This document shows, piece by piece, positions 1 through 5,445 of a stretch of DNA of 6,800 nt. The position numbers and the translations under genes were made by a program. Where the stretch lies: the NCBI GenBank assembly GCA_937895645.1, contig CALBKQ010000206.1, forward strand, positions 1 to 6,800. Direction: 5' to 3'. Within the stretch, counting starts at the first letter, position 1; every line of letters starts with the position of its first letter. Origin of the DNA: an uncultured Clostridia bacterium. Its GTDB lineage: Bacteria > Bacillota > Clostridia > Oscillospirales > Acutalibacteraceae. A model generated the notes under the pieces. That model had not been told where the DNA came from and ran no database searches. It saw only the letters and a list, made by a program, of their open reading frames with translations.

Positions 1-665
1 AAAAAGACGGCGTTATTACTGTTGCTCTCGTTGGATACACAAATGCAGGCAAATCAACACTTATGAATGCGCTCACAGATGCGGGAGTGCTTGCAGAGGA
101 CAAATTATTTGCTACTCTTGACCCAACATCGCGAAAACTTACCCTGCCAAACGGACAAGATGTTATGCTTATTGATACCGTTGGTTTTGTAAGCCGACTT
201 CCACACGATTTGGTTAAAGCATTTAAATCAACACTTGAAGAAGCAAGCGAAGCAGACATAGTATTGAATGTATGTGATGCGTCCGATATTCATTGCAACG
301 AGCATATTCAGATTACAACTGATATTTTACGAGAATTAGGCTGTAATGGAGACAATATTATTACCGTAATGAATAAGTGTGACAAGGCAGAAAATGTTTT
401 TGAGCTTATTTCAATGGGTAAAACAGTTATGATTAGCGCTCTTAAAAGCATAAATCTTGATTTGCTTTTGAAAGAAATTGAAAAAGCACTCTCAATGCAA
501 AGTGTTGAACTTACGCTTCTTATACCATTCAATAAGGGTAGTGAGTTAAATCAAATACGTAACAATGGTAAAATTCTGTCAGAGGAATTTACCCCTGACG
601 GTACAGTTATTAAGGTTGTTTTGCCTGTCCGATGGGCTGACAGTTATAAAGAATATATAATTTAA
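1..665 (+). CDS. hflX: HflX GTPase, 3' part (5' end outside window)
   Basis: This is the GTPase domain and C-terminus of HflX, a ribosome-associated GTPase that in other bacteria binds the 50S subunit and splits stalled or hibernating 70S ribosomes. The frame is open from base 3 and gives 220 residues before the stop at 663-665; the N-terminal glycine-rich domain lies to the left of the window. All G-motifs are visible, numbered from base 3: G1 P-loop GYTNAGKST (residues 11-19), a switch I stretch FATLDPTSR, G3 DTVGF (58-62), G4 NKCD (124-127) and G5 ISALK. The ATG at position 63 lies inside the P-loop region and is not a start. The gene converges on the hydrolase gene, with a shared terminator about 20 bp after the stop. 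The GYTNAGKST and DTVGF motifs separate it from Era and Der GTPases. Confidence 0.95.
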   Translation, partial: KDGVITVALVGYTNAGKSTLMNALTDAGVLAEDKLFATLDPTSRKLTLPNGQDVMLIDTVGFVSRLPHDLVKAFKSTLEEASEADIVLNVCDASDIHCNEHIQITTDILRELGCNGDNIITVMNKCDKAENVFELISMGKTVMISALKSINLDLLLKEIEKALSMQSVELTLLIPFNKGSELNQIRNNGKILSEEFTPDGTVIKVVLPVRWADSYKEYII

Positions 666-682
666 GTGTAAAAAGATATAAA

Positions 683-720
683 AAATCCCTTGGGTAACCA
701 AGGGATTTAATATTTTATTT
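683..720. terminator. Bidirectional intrinsic terminator between hflX and the hydrolase gene
   Basis: A perfect 11-bp stem (AAATCCCTTGG at 683-693, its complement at 698-708) closes a GTAA loop. On the + strand it is followed by a T-rich tail ending at 720. On the - strand the A-run before the stem supplies a U-tract. It lies between the stop codons of two convergent genes, so it can end both transcripts. Confidence 0.9.
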
Positions 721-728
721 AATTTCGA

Positions 729-2549
729 TTATGCTACTGGTTTCATAATCATCTGTAATGTGCGTACTGGCATTTCGCTGTATGCTGCGTCACCATATAC
801 AGTATAAAGTGCACTACAAATTGCTTTTGTTGCTGTGCAAAGCATTACAGATGGGTCAGCACCGTCATTTCCCATAATCTTATCATAGATTGCATAGAAA
901 CGGTCACTTGCTGCTTTTGCTGCTGCAGGGTCAACAATAGTAACTTTAAGCATATCTTCAACCTGTTTGATTGCGCCTGCAAGTTCTTGTTTGTCAGCAG
1001 CTGAAACATTGCTCATATCTACTTCTTCAAGAGACTTAATATCTTTACGAAGTTGAAGTGTTTCACGGCTATAGTTGAATTGTGGGAACTTATCAGGATA
1101 TGAGAAAACATTCTTGAAGTTTTCGTCTGTAAGAAGCTGAATAATCAAACTCATAAGAACATCGTTTGATGCTGTTGTTGCGTGATTCTGACCACTGAAA
1201 TAGAATGTATGGTCAGGAAGAAGTCCTTGACGAACATCTAAAATTCCCTCAGGGTCTTTGTGGTCATGGTTTGGATTCCAGCAGTTACCAAGTCCACCAT
1301 CATAATCTGCAGGAAGTTTTGTACCTACATTTACGCTATATGCACCCATTGATGTTGAGTCAACCTGAATAATACCATCAGCCTGAGTTGTTTTGTAAGA
1401 AACTGCAAGTTGATAAAGTTTAACGTTAGTATCAACAATATCAAAAATTTCAACGCCACGCATTTTTGCTAACAAAATGTTTCTGTCAGAATTAAGTTGA
1501 GCGTTGTAATACCAATCTGCCTGACGACGAATTTCTTTCATATCGTCACCTGCAAGGTATTTTTCACGACAAGCTTCATAGTCACCTGATGGAATAAGAC
1601 CCCAAAGAAGTGTTGAATATCTAAGATAATCGTTAATAAGTGTATCACCAAGAACATCAAGAAGATTACTTACATCTGTTTTTGGCATAAGTCTTACTGC
1701 AAGGCTGAGAATATAACTGAGAACGTTATTTTCACCTAAAAGTGAAGTAAACATTGTTGTATAAAGTGCTTCACTTTCATCATTAATGCCATATCTGTAG
1801 CAGTCACCAAGAAGATTTGCACCATCAAGAGCAGGAACTGCAAGAACCATTCTGTTAATATCGTTTGCAATATTTTCGCCCTTATCAATATAGAGTTGCA
1901 TAAGAGCATTTGCAATAGAACCGCCCTGGCTTACAGGAACAATGTTTACCTTTTTAGAGCCTGTATCTGCTTTTACAAACTTAATGAAATCATAAAGTTC
2001 TTGTGCAGTCTGAATCATATTACCTGTTGAAACATAGTTGAACACATAAAGATTTTCCATACCCGCAATATCAAAGTATTCTTCGATTGGGAAATGTGAA
2101 AGCATCTGTTCTCTCTGTTTCTCAGTTGCATTAGCAATACTGCCTTTGTAATCTGCAGCACGAACATCAGGGTCAAGATTACCATTAGCATCACTTGCTT
2201 GTTTACCCATAAGAAGGTCACTTGCAAGTTTTGAAACTACTTTTGCTGCCATCTGGTCTTTATCTTGCTGAGTAATGAACATTGTCATAATTGGAAGAAG
2301 TGCAGTTGTAAGTGCAGTGCCGATAAACTCTTTTGAAACACTGATATAGAATGGGCCAGCAAGTGGATTACCATCTGCATCACATTCAATTTCACCATTT
2401 ACATAGTGATATGTTTCACTCTGGAAAAGTCCTGGAATGATAATTGTTGGCACATAATTCTCATTACGAGCATAACCGAGAATTGACATGCATGACAACA
2501 TCATAACTACTGCCAATACTACAGAAATTACTTTTCTTGTTTTCTTCAT
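729..2549 (-). CDS. Secreted alpha/beta-hydrolase (lipase/esterase-like), 606 aa
   Basis: This is probably an exported serine hydrolase; its substrate is unknown. Residues 1-27 form a Sec signal peptide: KK-R start, hydrophobic core, likely cut after GYA. The cysteine at 20 has no proper lipobox. The mature part opens with VPTIIIPGLFQS (33-44), typical of the first strand and oxyanion loop of lipases. A nucleophile elbow VPVSQGG puts the serine at 207. ADGIIQVDS (390-398) fits the acid loop, with Asp391. SGQNHATT (452-459) fits the catalytic His456. Order and spacing suit a lipase-type fold with a large helical insertion at about 220-380. The C-terminal 110 residues are helical and may be an accessory bundle. 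The elbow has Pro205 where Gly is usual. The ATG is preceded by AGGAG (2558-2562) at good spacing, and the gene has its own promoter. The hydrolase assignment is fairly sure; calling it a lipase is inference. Confidence 0.75.
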   Translation of the reverse strand: MKKTRKVISVVLAVVMMLSCMSILGYARNENYVPTIIIPGLFQSETYHYVNGEIECDADGNPLAGPFYISVSKEFIGTALTTALLPIMTMFITQQDKDQMAAKVVSKLASDLLMGKQASDANGNLDPDVRAADYKGSIANATEKQREQMLSHFPIEEYFDIAGMENLYVFNYVSTGNMIQTAQELYDFIKFVKADTGSKKVNIVPVSQGGSIANALMQLYIDKGENIANDINRMVLAVPALDGANLLGDCYRYGINDESEALYTTMFTSLLGENNVLSYILSLAVRLMPKTDVSNLLDVLGDTLINDYLRYSTLLWGLIPSGDYEACREKYLAGDDMKEIRRQADWYYNAQLNSDRNILLAKMRGVEIFDIVDTNVKLYQLAVSYKTTQADGIIQVDSTSMGAYSVNVGTKLPADYDGGLGNCWNPNHDHKDPEGILDVRQGLLPDHTFYFSGQNHATTASNDVLMSLIIQLLTDENFKNVFSYPDKFPQFNYSRETLQLRKDIKSLEEVDMSNVSAADKQELAGAIKQVEDMLKVTIVDPAAAKAASDRFYAIYDKIMGNDGADPSVMLCTATKAICSALYTVYGDAAYSEMPVRTLQMIMKPVA

Positions 2550-2566
2550 AGCAAAGTCTCCTTTTT

Positions 2567-2583
2567 GTCAGTTTTACACTGAC
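2567..2583 (-). promoter_or_regulatory. 5'-UTR hairpin or operator ahead of the hydrolase gene
   Basis: A perfect inverted repeat, GTCAGT (2567-2572) and ACTGAC (2578-2583) around a 5-nt spacer, lies between the predicted transcription start (about 2593) and the Shine-Dalgarno sequence (2558-2562). It could be an mRNA stem-loop that limits ribosome access or protects the 5' end, or a repressor operator. There is no T-tract after it, so it is not a terminator. Confidence 0.4.
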
Positions 2584-2599
2584 GGATTTTTACTAATAT

Positions 2600-2628
2600 A
2601 TTATATCAAACTATTAACAAATTGTAAA
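2600..2628 (-). promoter_or_regulatory. Sigma-A-type promoter of the hydrolase gene
   Basis: On the - strand, TTTACA (-35, at 2623-2628) and TATAAT (-10, at 2600-2605) are separated by exactly 17 bp, about 50 bp upstream of the hydrolase ATG. The gene is therefore likely transcribed separately from the FAD oxidoreductase upstream. An inverted repeat ACAAAT-TCC-ATTTGT (2628-2642) abuts the -35 box. It may be an operator or a weak terminator of the upstream gene. Confidence 0.75.
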
Positions 2629-2690
2629 CAAATTCCATTTGTCATTGTATATGAATTTAGAGATACAAATTTTATCATATTGCACAATAG

Positions 2691-3986
2691 TTATTTCAAA
2701 TCATCTGTTGCAGGATTTTCGATTAGTTCTCCATTTTCTGTAAATCTTGAGCCATGGCAAGGACAATCCCAGGTGTGTTCGGCAGAGTTCCACTTTAATG
2801 CACACCCCAGATGTGGACATCTTTTTGTTGATGGGGTTAAAAGTCCCACAGTTGACTCAAATAGATTAACTGCAAGTTGTGGAGTTATTACACTTCTTGA
2901 CGGAGTGTACAGTTCTTCATACTCGTTCTTTTTATTTATTACCATATCTGAAAATATTTGTGCCGACACCATACTTGAAGTCATGCCCCATTTATTAAAT
3001 CCTGTTGCAACAAGCACATTTGGTATTTTCGGAGAATATCTGCCAATATACGGAACGCTGTCAAGAGACATACAATCCTGTGTTGCCCAATGATACTTTT
3101 CAGGGCTTGATGGATAATGGATTTTTGCAAATGTGCGAAGTTCACGGTAACTCCCACCATCTTTACCTGTTCGGTGGTCGCCACCACCTACAAGAAGGTA
3201 GTTCTTATAATTACGGAATGACATTCCTTTTGTTGCCTCATCAACATACATTCCGTTAATCTGTGGACCTCTTTCAAGGGCAATAAGATAAGACCTTTCT
3301 TGATAAAGTTTCACAAAATAACCGCCGTACTTATTCATAAAAGGAAAATGAGTTGCAACAATAAAGTATTCGGCTGTAATCTTATTGCTTTGCGTAAATG
3401 CGTGTTTTCCGCGAATTTCGATGACCTTTGTTTTCTCGTAAATCTGCAAATTCTTTGAAATATGAGCCAAAAACTTTAACGGATTGAACTGTGCCTGATT
3501 GGAAAACTCAACGGCACCCTTAATAGAAACTGGTACAGGGATTTCGCCTGTAAAATCAGGGTTATAGCCGAGTCGCACCAAGGCGTGAAGTTCTTTTTCA
3601 ATTTTTGTTAAATTATTTGTAGAATACACAAAATTGGACTTGTTTTCAAAATCGCAATCTATACTCTCACACATTTTTCGGTAAGTTTTTACAGCATTCT
3701 CGTTAGACTCTAAATACATCTGCGCTTTTTCTATACCGAAACCTTTAATAAGTTTATCGTATATAAGTCCATGTTGTGAAGTTATTTTTGCAGTTGTGTT
3801 CTGCGTTACACCATTGCAGATTCTATCTGCCTCAAGAATAACGCAATCAACGCCTTTTTCTTTAAGCATATAGCCACACAAAATGCCTGTTATTCCCCCA
3901 CCAATAATTGCAACTTGGGTTCTTATGTCTTCATTCAGTTGAGGAAATTTTTGAAAATCTGAGTTTGCACTCCATACAGATAACAT
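2691..3986 (-). CDS. FAD-dependent oxidoreductase with C-terminal Rieske [2Fe-2S] domain, 431 aa
   Basis: This is a two-domain flavoprotein of the DAO/DadA-like group fused to a Rieske ferredoxin domain, the arrangement of Bacillus YhfW-type proteins of unknown substrate. After a short leader, the Rossmann dinucleotide motif is at 25-34 (VAIIGGGITG), then an acidic strand end VILEAD. The Rieske cluster ligands are Cys390 and His392 (CPHLGC) and Cys408 and His411 (CPCHGSRF). Cys395 and Cys410 are placed to form the stabilising disulfide of classical Rieske proteins. No signal peptide is seen, so it is probably cytosolic. I place the start at the ATG at 3984-3986, which has AGGTGA (3992-3997) 5 nt upstream. 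The frame also opens at a TTG at 4011-4013, but that has no ribosome site. The gene begins 57 bp after the MGMT-like gene with no clear promoter between, so the two are probably co-transcribed. A redox or detoxification role is inferred. Confidence 0.88.
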   Translation of the reverse strand: MLSVWSANSDFQKFPQLNEDIRTQVAIIGGGITGILCGYMLKEKGVDCVILEADRICNGVTQNTTAKITSQHGLIYDKLIKGFGIEKAQMYLESNENAVKTYRKMCESIDCDFENKSNFVYSTNNLTKIEKELHALVRLGYNPDFTGEIPVPVSIKGAVEFSNQAQFNPLKFLAHISKNLQIYEKTKVIEIRGKHAFTQSNKITAEYFIVATHFPFMNKYGGYFVKLYQERSYLIALERGPQINGMYVDEATKGMSFRNYKNYLLVGGGDHRTGKDGGSYRELRTFAKIHYPSSPEKYHWATQDCMSLDSVPYIGRYSPKIPNVLVATGFNKWGMTSSMVSAQIFSDMVINKKNEYEELYTPSRSVITPQLAVNLFESTVGLLTPSTKRCPHLGCALKWNSAEHTWDCPCHGSRFTENGELIENPATDDLK

Positions 3987-4043
3987 ATAAATCACCTGTA
4001 ATATTATGGGCAAAAATTACTTTAATAATACAAAATCCAAGGT

Positions 4044-4343
4044 TTATATTCCGTATTTTTCTAAATCAATATGACCGTCAGTTTCGAATATAACGCCCTC
4101 TTTTTCAAGCAAATCTCTTTGTATGGTACTACCGCCAAAAGCATAGCCCGGTGCTACTTTCCCCTCACGGTTGACAACGCGGTGACAAGAAACACTTGAC
4201 GGGTCAGGATTATTGTGTAAAGCATAACCTACCACACGCGCCCAACGGGGATTTCCAGCCATCATTGCCACCTGACCGTAAGTTGCAACTTTGCCACAAG
4301 GAATTTGTTTTACTACTTCATATATCTTTTCCAAAACCGACAT
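4044..4343 (-). CDS. MGMT/Ogt-family single-domain protein (O6-alkylguanine repair-like), 99 aa
   Basis: This is the C-terminal DNA-binding/active-site domain of O6-methylguanine-DNA methyltransferases, without the N-terminal domain of Ada-C and Ogt (usually about 160-180 aa in total). Visible parts are the recognition-helix segment TYGQVA (21-26), the Arg-finger stretch RVVGYAL (36-42), the Asn hinge NP (45-46), the active-site segment SCHRVV (52-57) with Cys53 and His54, and the downstream GYAFGG (66-71) and LLEKEG (78-83), where Glu82 matches the catalytic glutamate. The acceptor cysteine is kept, unlike classic ATL proteins that carry Trp there, but the preceding Pro is Ser. It could be an active mini-transferase or a lesion-sensing ATL-like protein. 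The start is supported by GGAG at 4353-4356. It probably leads an operon with the FAD-Rieske gene. Confidence 0.85.
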   Translation of the reverse strand: MSVLEKIYEVVKQIPCGKVATYGQVAMMAGNPRWARVVGYALHNNPDPSSVSCHRVVNREGKVAPGYAFGGSTIQRDLLEKEGVIFETDGHIDLEKYGI

Positions 4344-4371
4344 AATAACTCACTCCATTTTCTTCGCAATT

Positions 4372-4380
4372 ATTATACCA
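4372..4380 (-). promoter_or_regulatory. Extended -10 promoter for the MGMT-like gene
   Basis: The - strand reads TGGTATAAT, a perfect -10 box (4372-4377) with the TG extension, about 30 bp upstream of the ATG. The -35 region is poor (CTGTTG at 17 bp), as is common for extended -10 promoters. It lies just after the terminator hairpin of the upstream region. Confidence 0.6.
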
Positions 4381-4395
4381 CAAATACACAAAAAC

Positions 4396-4426
4396 AACAG
4401 GGCAGAATAAAAATCCGCCCTGTTTT
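4396..4426. terminator. Intrinsic terminator hairpin, mainly for leftward transcription
   Basis: An 8-bp stem, AACAGGGC (4396-4403) and GCCCTGTT (4417-4424), has a 13-nt loop. On the - strand the stem is followed by GTTTTTG, a usable U-tract, so it would stop transcripts arriving from the transposase remnant before the MGMT-like promoter. The + strand side has only TTTTG. Confidence 0.7.
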
Positions 4427-4472
4427 GTTAGATTATTAAGTTTTAGTTGTTGGGTTGGTTATCGGTGGAGAT

Positions 4473-4500
4473 GTCAATCACAGAACCGTCCCCTGTCTTA
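4473..4500 (+). repeat. REP-like repeat copy a (core GAACCGTCCCC), degenerate stem
   Basis: Bases 4473-4495 are identical over 23 nt to 6359-6381. The core GAACCGTCCCC is intact, but the flanks do not form the long stem seen in other copies; only ACA/TGT pair. Its left flank matches copy b, while its right flank (TGTCTTA) would need a different partner, which suggests a recombinant or decayed unit. It lies 7 nt beyond the stop of the transposase remnant and marks one end of that element. Confidence 0.75.
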
Positions 4501-4501
4501 A

Positions 4502-4714
4502 TTAAATTTTCAAACATTTTTCAACCAGCGCCTTACTTGTTCCTGTCAATCTACTGATTTGTCTGATTGACAAACCATTTTGTTTAAGAATTGCTATGTA
4601 TTCATCACGACTTATAGGGTCGAGCTTTTGAAATTCTGCCGAATTTTCACAATTTGAAACTTTCTTAATAATTCGTTTTGCTTGCTCATCAGTTACACGG
4701 ATTTTTGAACACAA
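4502..4714 (-). pseudogene. C-terminal remnant of a Y1 (IS200-like/RAYT) transposase
   Basis: About 70 codons resemble the C-terminal tail found on many clostridial REP-associated Y1 transposases: a short helical linker (VTDEQAKRIIKKV), then a helix-turn-helix, LSIRQISRLTGTSKALVEKC (residues 49-68). The catalytic part of such enzymes (HUH histidines and Tyr, normally the first 150 or so residues) is absent. The only start is a TTG lying inside the right-hand REP hairpin, with no ribosome site and no ATG, and the frame is blocked about 45 bp upstream by TAA. This fits an internal deletion of a once complete element. The flanking GAACCGTCCCC-type repeats are inverted, as expected for element ends. 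Family recognition is from motif memory; a free-standing small HTH protein is the alternative. Confidence 0.6.
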
Positions 4715-4734
4715 GTGGACAGTTCTTTTGTGTT
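4708..4734 (-). repeat. REP-like repeat copy e, diverged core, right end of transposase remnant
   Basis: A hairpin with a 7-bp stem (AACACAA at 4708-4714, TTGTGTT at 4728-4734) encloses GTGGACAGTTC, a two-mismatch version of the GGGGACGGTTC core. It is inverted relative to copy a, so the two bracket the transposase remnant over about 260 bp. Confidence 0.65.
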
Positions 4735-4770
4735 TGTCCCATGTGTATAAAATTTACTGACCTTAGCTTA

Positions 4771-4799
4771 AATATAGCACCGTTTTTGTAAAAAGTCAA
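4771..4799 (-). promoter_or_regulatory. Strong leftward promoter aimed at the transposase remnant
   Basis: TTGACT (-35, 4794-4799) and TATATT (-10, 4771-4776) are separated by 17 bp on the - strand. Transcription would start near 4764 and run through REP hairpin e and the transposase remnant to the terminator at 4396-4424, giving an RNA of about 360 nt. No gene with a proper ribosome site follows, so it may be the old promoter of the element or drive a non-coding RNA. Confidence 0.6.
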
Positions 4800-4809
4800 T
4801 AAAAAGTAC

Positions 4810-4824
4810 GAGTTCGAATCTCCG
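4810..4824 (+). repeat. tRNA T-arm-like 15-mer, inverted copy of part of tRNA-Lys
   Basis: GAGTTCGAATCTCCG matches 15 of 15 bases of the T-arm of the tRNA-Lys gene but on the opposite strand (partner at 4884-4898). No other tRNA parts can be found around it. It may be a leftover 3' tRNA fragment, for example an old attachment scar. Confidence 0.5.
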
Positions 4825-4837
4825 CACAAATAATGCA

Positions 4838-4869
4838 AAAAAAGACAGATCTTTTGACCTGTCTTTTTT
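4838..4869 (-). terminator. Intrinsic terminator after tRNA-Lys
   Basis: AAAAAAGACAG (4838-4848) pairs with CTGTCTTTTTT (4859-4869). On the - strand the inner bases GGUC-AAAA-GAUC extend the stem to 14 bp with one G-U pair. The 3' side of the stem is itself a U-run. It lies 3 bp past the encoded CCA and would end a secG-tRNA or tRNA transcript. Confidence 0.9.
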
Positions 4870-4872
4870 ATT

Positions 4873-4948
4873 TGGTGATCCACCGGAGATTCGAACTCCG
4901 GACACCTTGATTAAAAGTCAAGTGCTCTGCCAACTGAGCTAGTGGATC
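4873..4948 (-). tRNA. tRNA-Lys (anticodon UUU)
   Basis: A full 76-nt cloverleaf is visible on the - strand. The acceptor stem is GATCCAC/GTGGATC with discriminator A and an encoded CCA (4873-4875). The D-arm is GCTC-AGTTGGCA-GAGC. The anticodon stem CTTGA/TCAAG carries loop CTTTTAA with anticodon TTT at 4913-4915. The variable loop has 5 nt, and the T-arm is CGGAG-TTCGAAT-CTCCG. It reads AAA and AAG lysine codons. It starts only 32 bp after the secG stop with no room for a good promoter, so co-transcription with secG and later processing is likely. Confidence 0.97.
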
Positions 4949-4954
4949 ATATAT

Positions 4955-4971
4955 TCCCGAAAATTTCGGGA
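4955..4971. other. Hairpin in the secG-tRNA-Lys spacer
   Basis: TCCCGAAA (4955-4962) and TTTCGGGA (4964-4971) form an inverted repeat. A T5 tract follows it on the + strand only; on the - strand, the direction of secG and the tRNA, there is no U-tract. It is therefore unlikely to stop secG transcription efficiently and may instead mark an mRNA-tRNA processing point or a terminator for rightward antisense transcription. Confidence 0.5.
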
Positions 4972-4980
4972 TTTTTAATT

Positions 4981-5235
4981 TTATTTAGCAAACATTGAAA
5001 CTACAACTGTTACTAATGCAAGTACCATAAATACAGTTGCAAGAATTTTTGTAAGAAAAACTTTTTTAGCTTCATCAGTTCTGCCTTTGTTTTTACCAAA
5101 GAATGATTCTGAAGAACCACCAGAAATGGCACCTGAAAGGCCTTGCTGATTGCTATCCTGAACAAGAACGATAAAGATAAGAGCAAGTGCTAACAATATA
5201 AGAACAATACCGAAAACGATTTGTACTGCTGTCAT
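4981..5235 (-). CDS. secG: SecG, preprotein translocase subunit, 84 aa
   Basis: SecG is the small membrane subunit of the SecYEG channel and helps SecA-driven export. The protein has two membrane segments (about residues 4-25 and 60-82). Between them is the conserved cytoplasmic loop with VQDSNQQGLSGAISGGSSES and FFGKNKGRTDEAKK, matching the SecG pattern of a Gly/Ser-rich stretch followed by FG. Length is normal for the family. I start it at the ATG at 5233-5235, because GGAGGT (5244-5249) lies 8 nt upstream. An ATG 21 bp earlier (5254-5256) would place that ribosome site inside the gene. In many Bacillota secG precedes rnr and smpB; here a tRNA-Lys gene follows instead. Confidence 0.95.
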   Translation of the reverse strand: MTAVQIVFGIVLILLALALIFIVLVQDSNQQGLSGAISGGSSESFFGKNKGRTDEAKKVFLTKILATVFMVLALVTVVVSMFAK

Positions 5236-5276
5236 TTCTCGTAACCTCCAAACCATCTATATTTCACAGCCTTGAT

Positions 5277-5305
5277 ATTCTAACACAGTAAAATAAAAAA
5301 TGCAA
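5277..5305 (-). promoter_or_regulatory. secG: Promoter of secG (and probably tRNA-Lys)
   Basis: TTGCAT (5300-5305) and TAGAAT (5277-5282) are 17 bp apart on the - strand, with a TG extension before the -10. The predicted transcription start is near 5270, giving a leader of about 35 nt before the secG ATG. Confidence 0.7.
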
Positions 5306-5373
5306 GTGTTTTTTATAAAAAAGTGGTATTTTTTTCAATGAATTTTAATATTATTTTTTCATACACTAATTTT

Positions 5374-5415
5374 GCAGACGGTAATTGCTTAATTTGCGTT
5401 TGCGAAACTGTCTGC
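5374..5415 (+). other. Structured non-coding stretch upstream of the terminator hairpin
   Basis: GCAGACGGT (5374-5382) can pair with ACTGTCTGC (5407-5415) through 9 bp including one G-U, enclosing a 24-nt loop. A smaller alternative hairpin, GTTT-GCG-AAAC, sits at 5398-5408. It directly abuts the terminator hairpin at 5416, so the two stems stack end to end. It may be the 3' part of a small RNA, but no convincing + strand promoter was found. Confidence 0.35.
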
Positions 5416-5440
5416 CCGACCGTATTTTACGGTCGGTTTT
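5416..5440 (+). terminator. Intrinsic terminator hairpin facing right, without an obvious gene
   Basis: A perfect 9-bp stem, CCGACCGTA (5416-5424) and TACGGTCGG (5428-5436), has a TTT loop and is followed by TTTTGTTATTT on the + strand. On the - strand the stem is followed by GGGCAGAC, so it is a poor terminator for the leftward gene that ends at 5446. Its best reading direction thus has no gene upstream. Confidence 0.6.
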
Positions 5441-5445
5441 GTTAT

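Larger units (their letters stand above)
4715..4872. other. Intergenic stretch between transposase remnant and tRNA-Lys
   Basis: No credible gene is seen. An open frame on the - strand (4689-4883) runs through the repeat, a promoter and the tRNA terminator, and has no family resemblance. The stretch holds part of REP copy e, a strong leftward promoter (4771-4799), a tRNA-like 15-mer (4810-4824) and the terminator of the tRNA gene. Confidence 0.6.

Noticed and set aside
2628..2642. Terminator of the FAD-Rieske gene
   Set aside because: The stem is only 6 AT-rich base pairs with a weak T-tract; it is noted as a possible operator beside the -35 box but is not called a terminator.
2488..3259. 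Open frames on the + strand opposite the FAD-Rieske and hydrolase genes
   Set aside because: They are shadows of well-supported - strand genes; their products lack domains and no ribosome sites stand out.
4011..4013. TTG start giving a 440-aa FAD-Rieske protein
   Set aside because: There is no ribosome site before it, and the extra nine codons contain the AGGTGA that serves the ATG at 3984-3986.
4755..4770. CtsR-type operator (AAGGTCAGT) after the leftward promoter
   Set aside because: CtsR sites need two tandem GGTCAAA heptamers; only one imperfect copy is present.
4801..4830. A second tRNA gene on the + strand
   Set aside because: Only a T-loop-like 15-mer is present; the stem pairs only 3 bp and there is no acceptor, D-arm or anticodon arm.
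4689..4883. 64-codon open frame on the - strand
   Set aside because: It runs through the tRNA terminator, a promoter and a REP hairpin, has no ribosome site and looks like no family.
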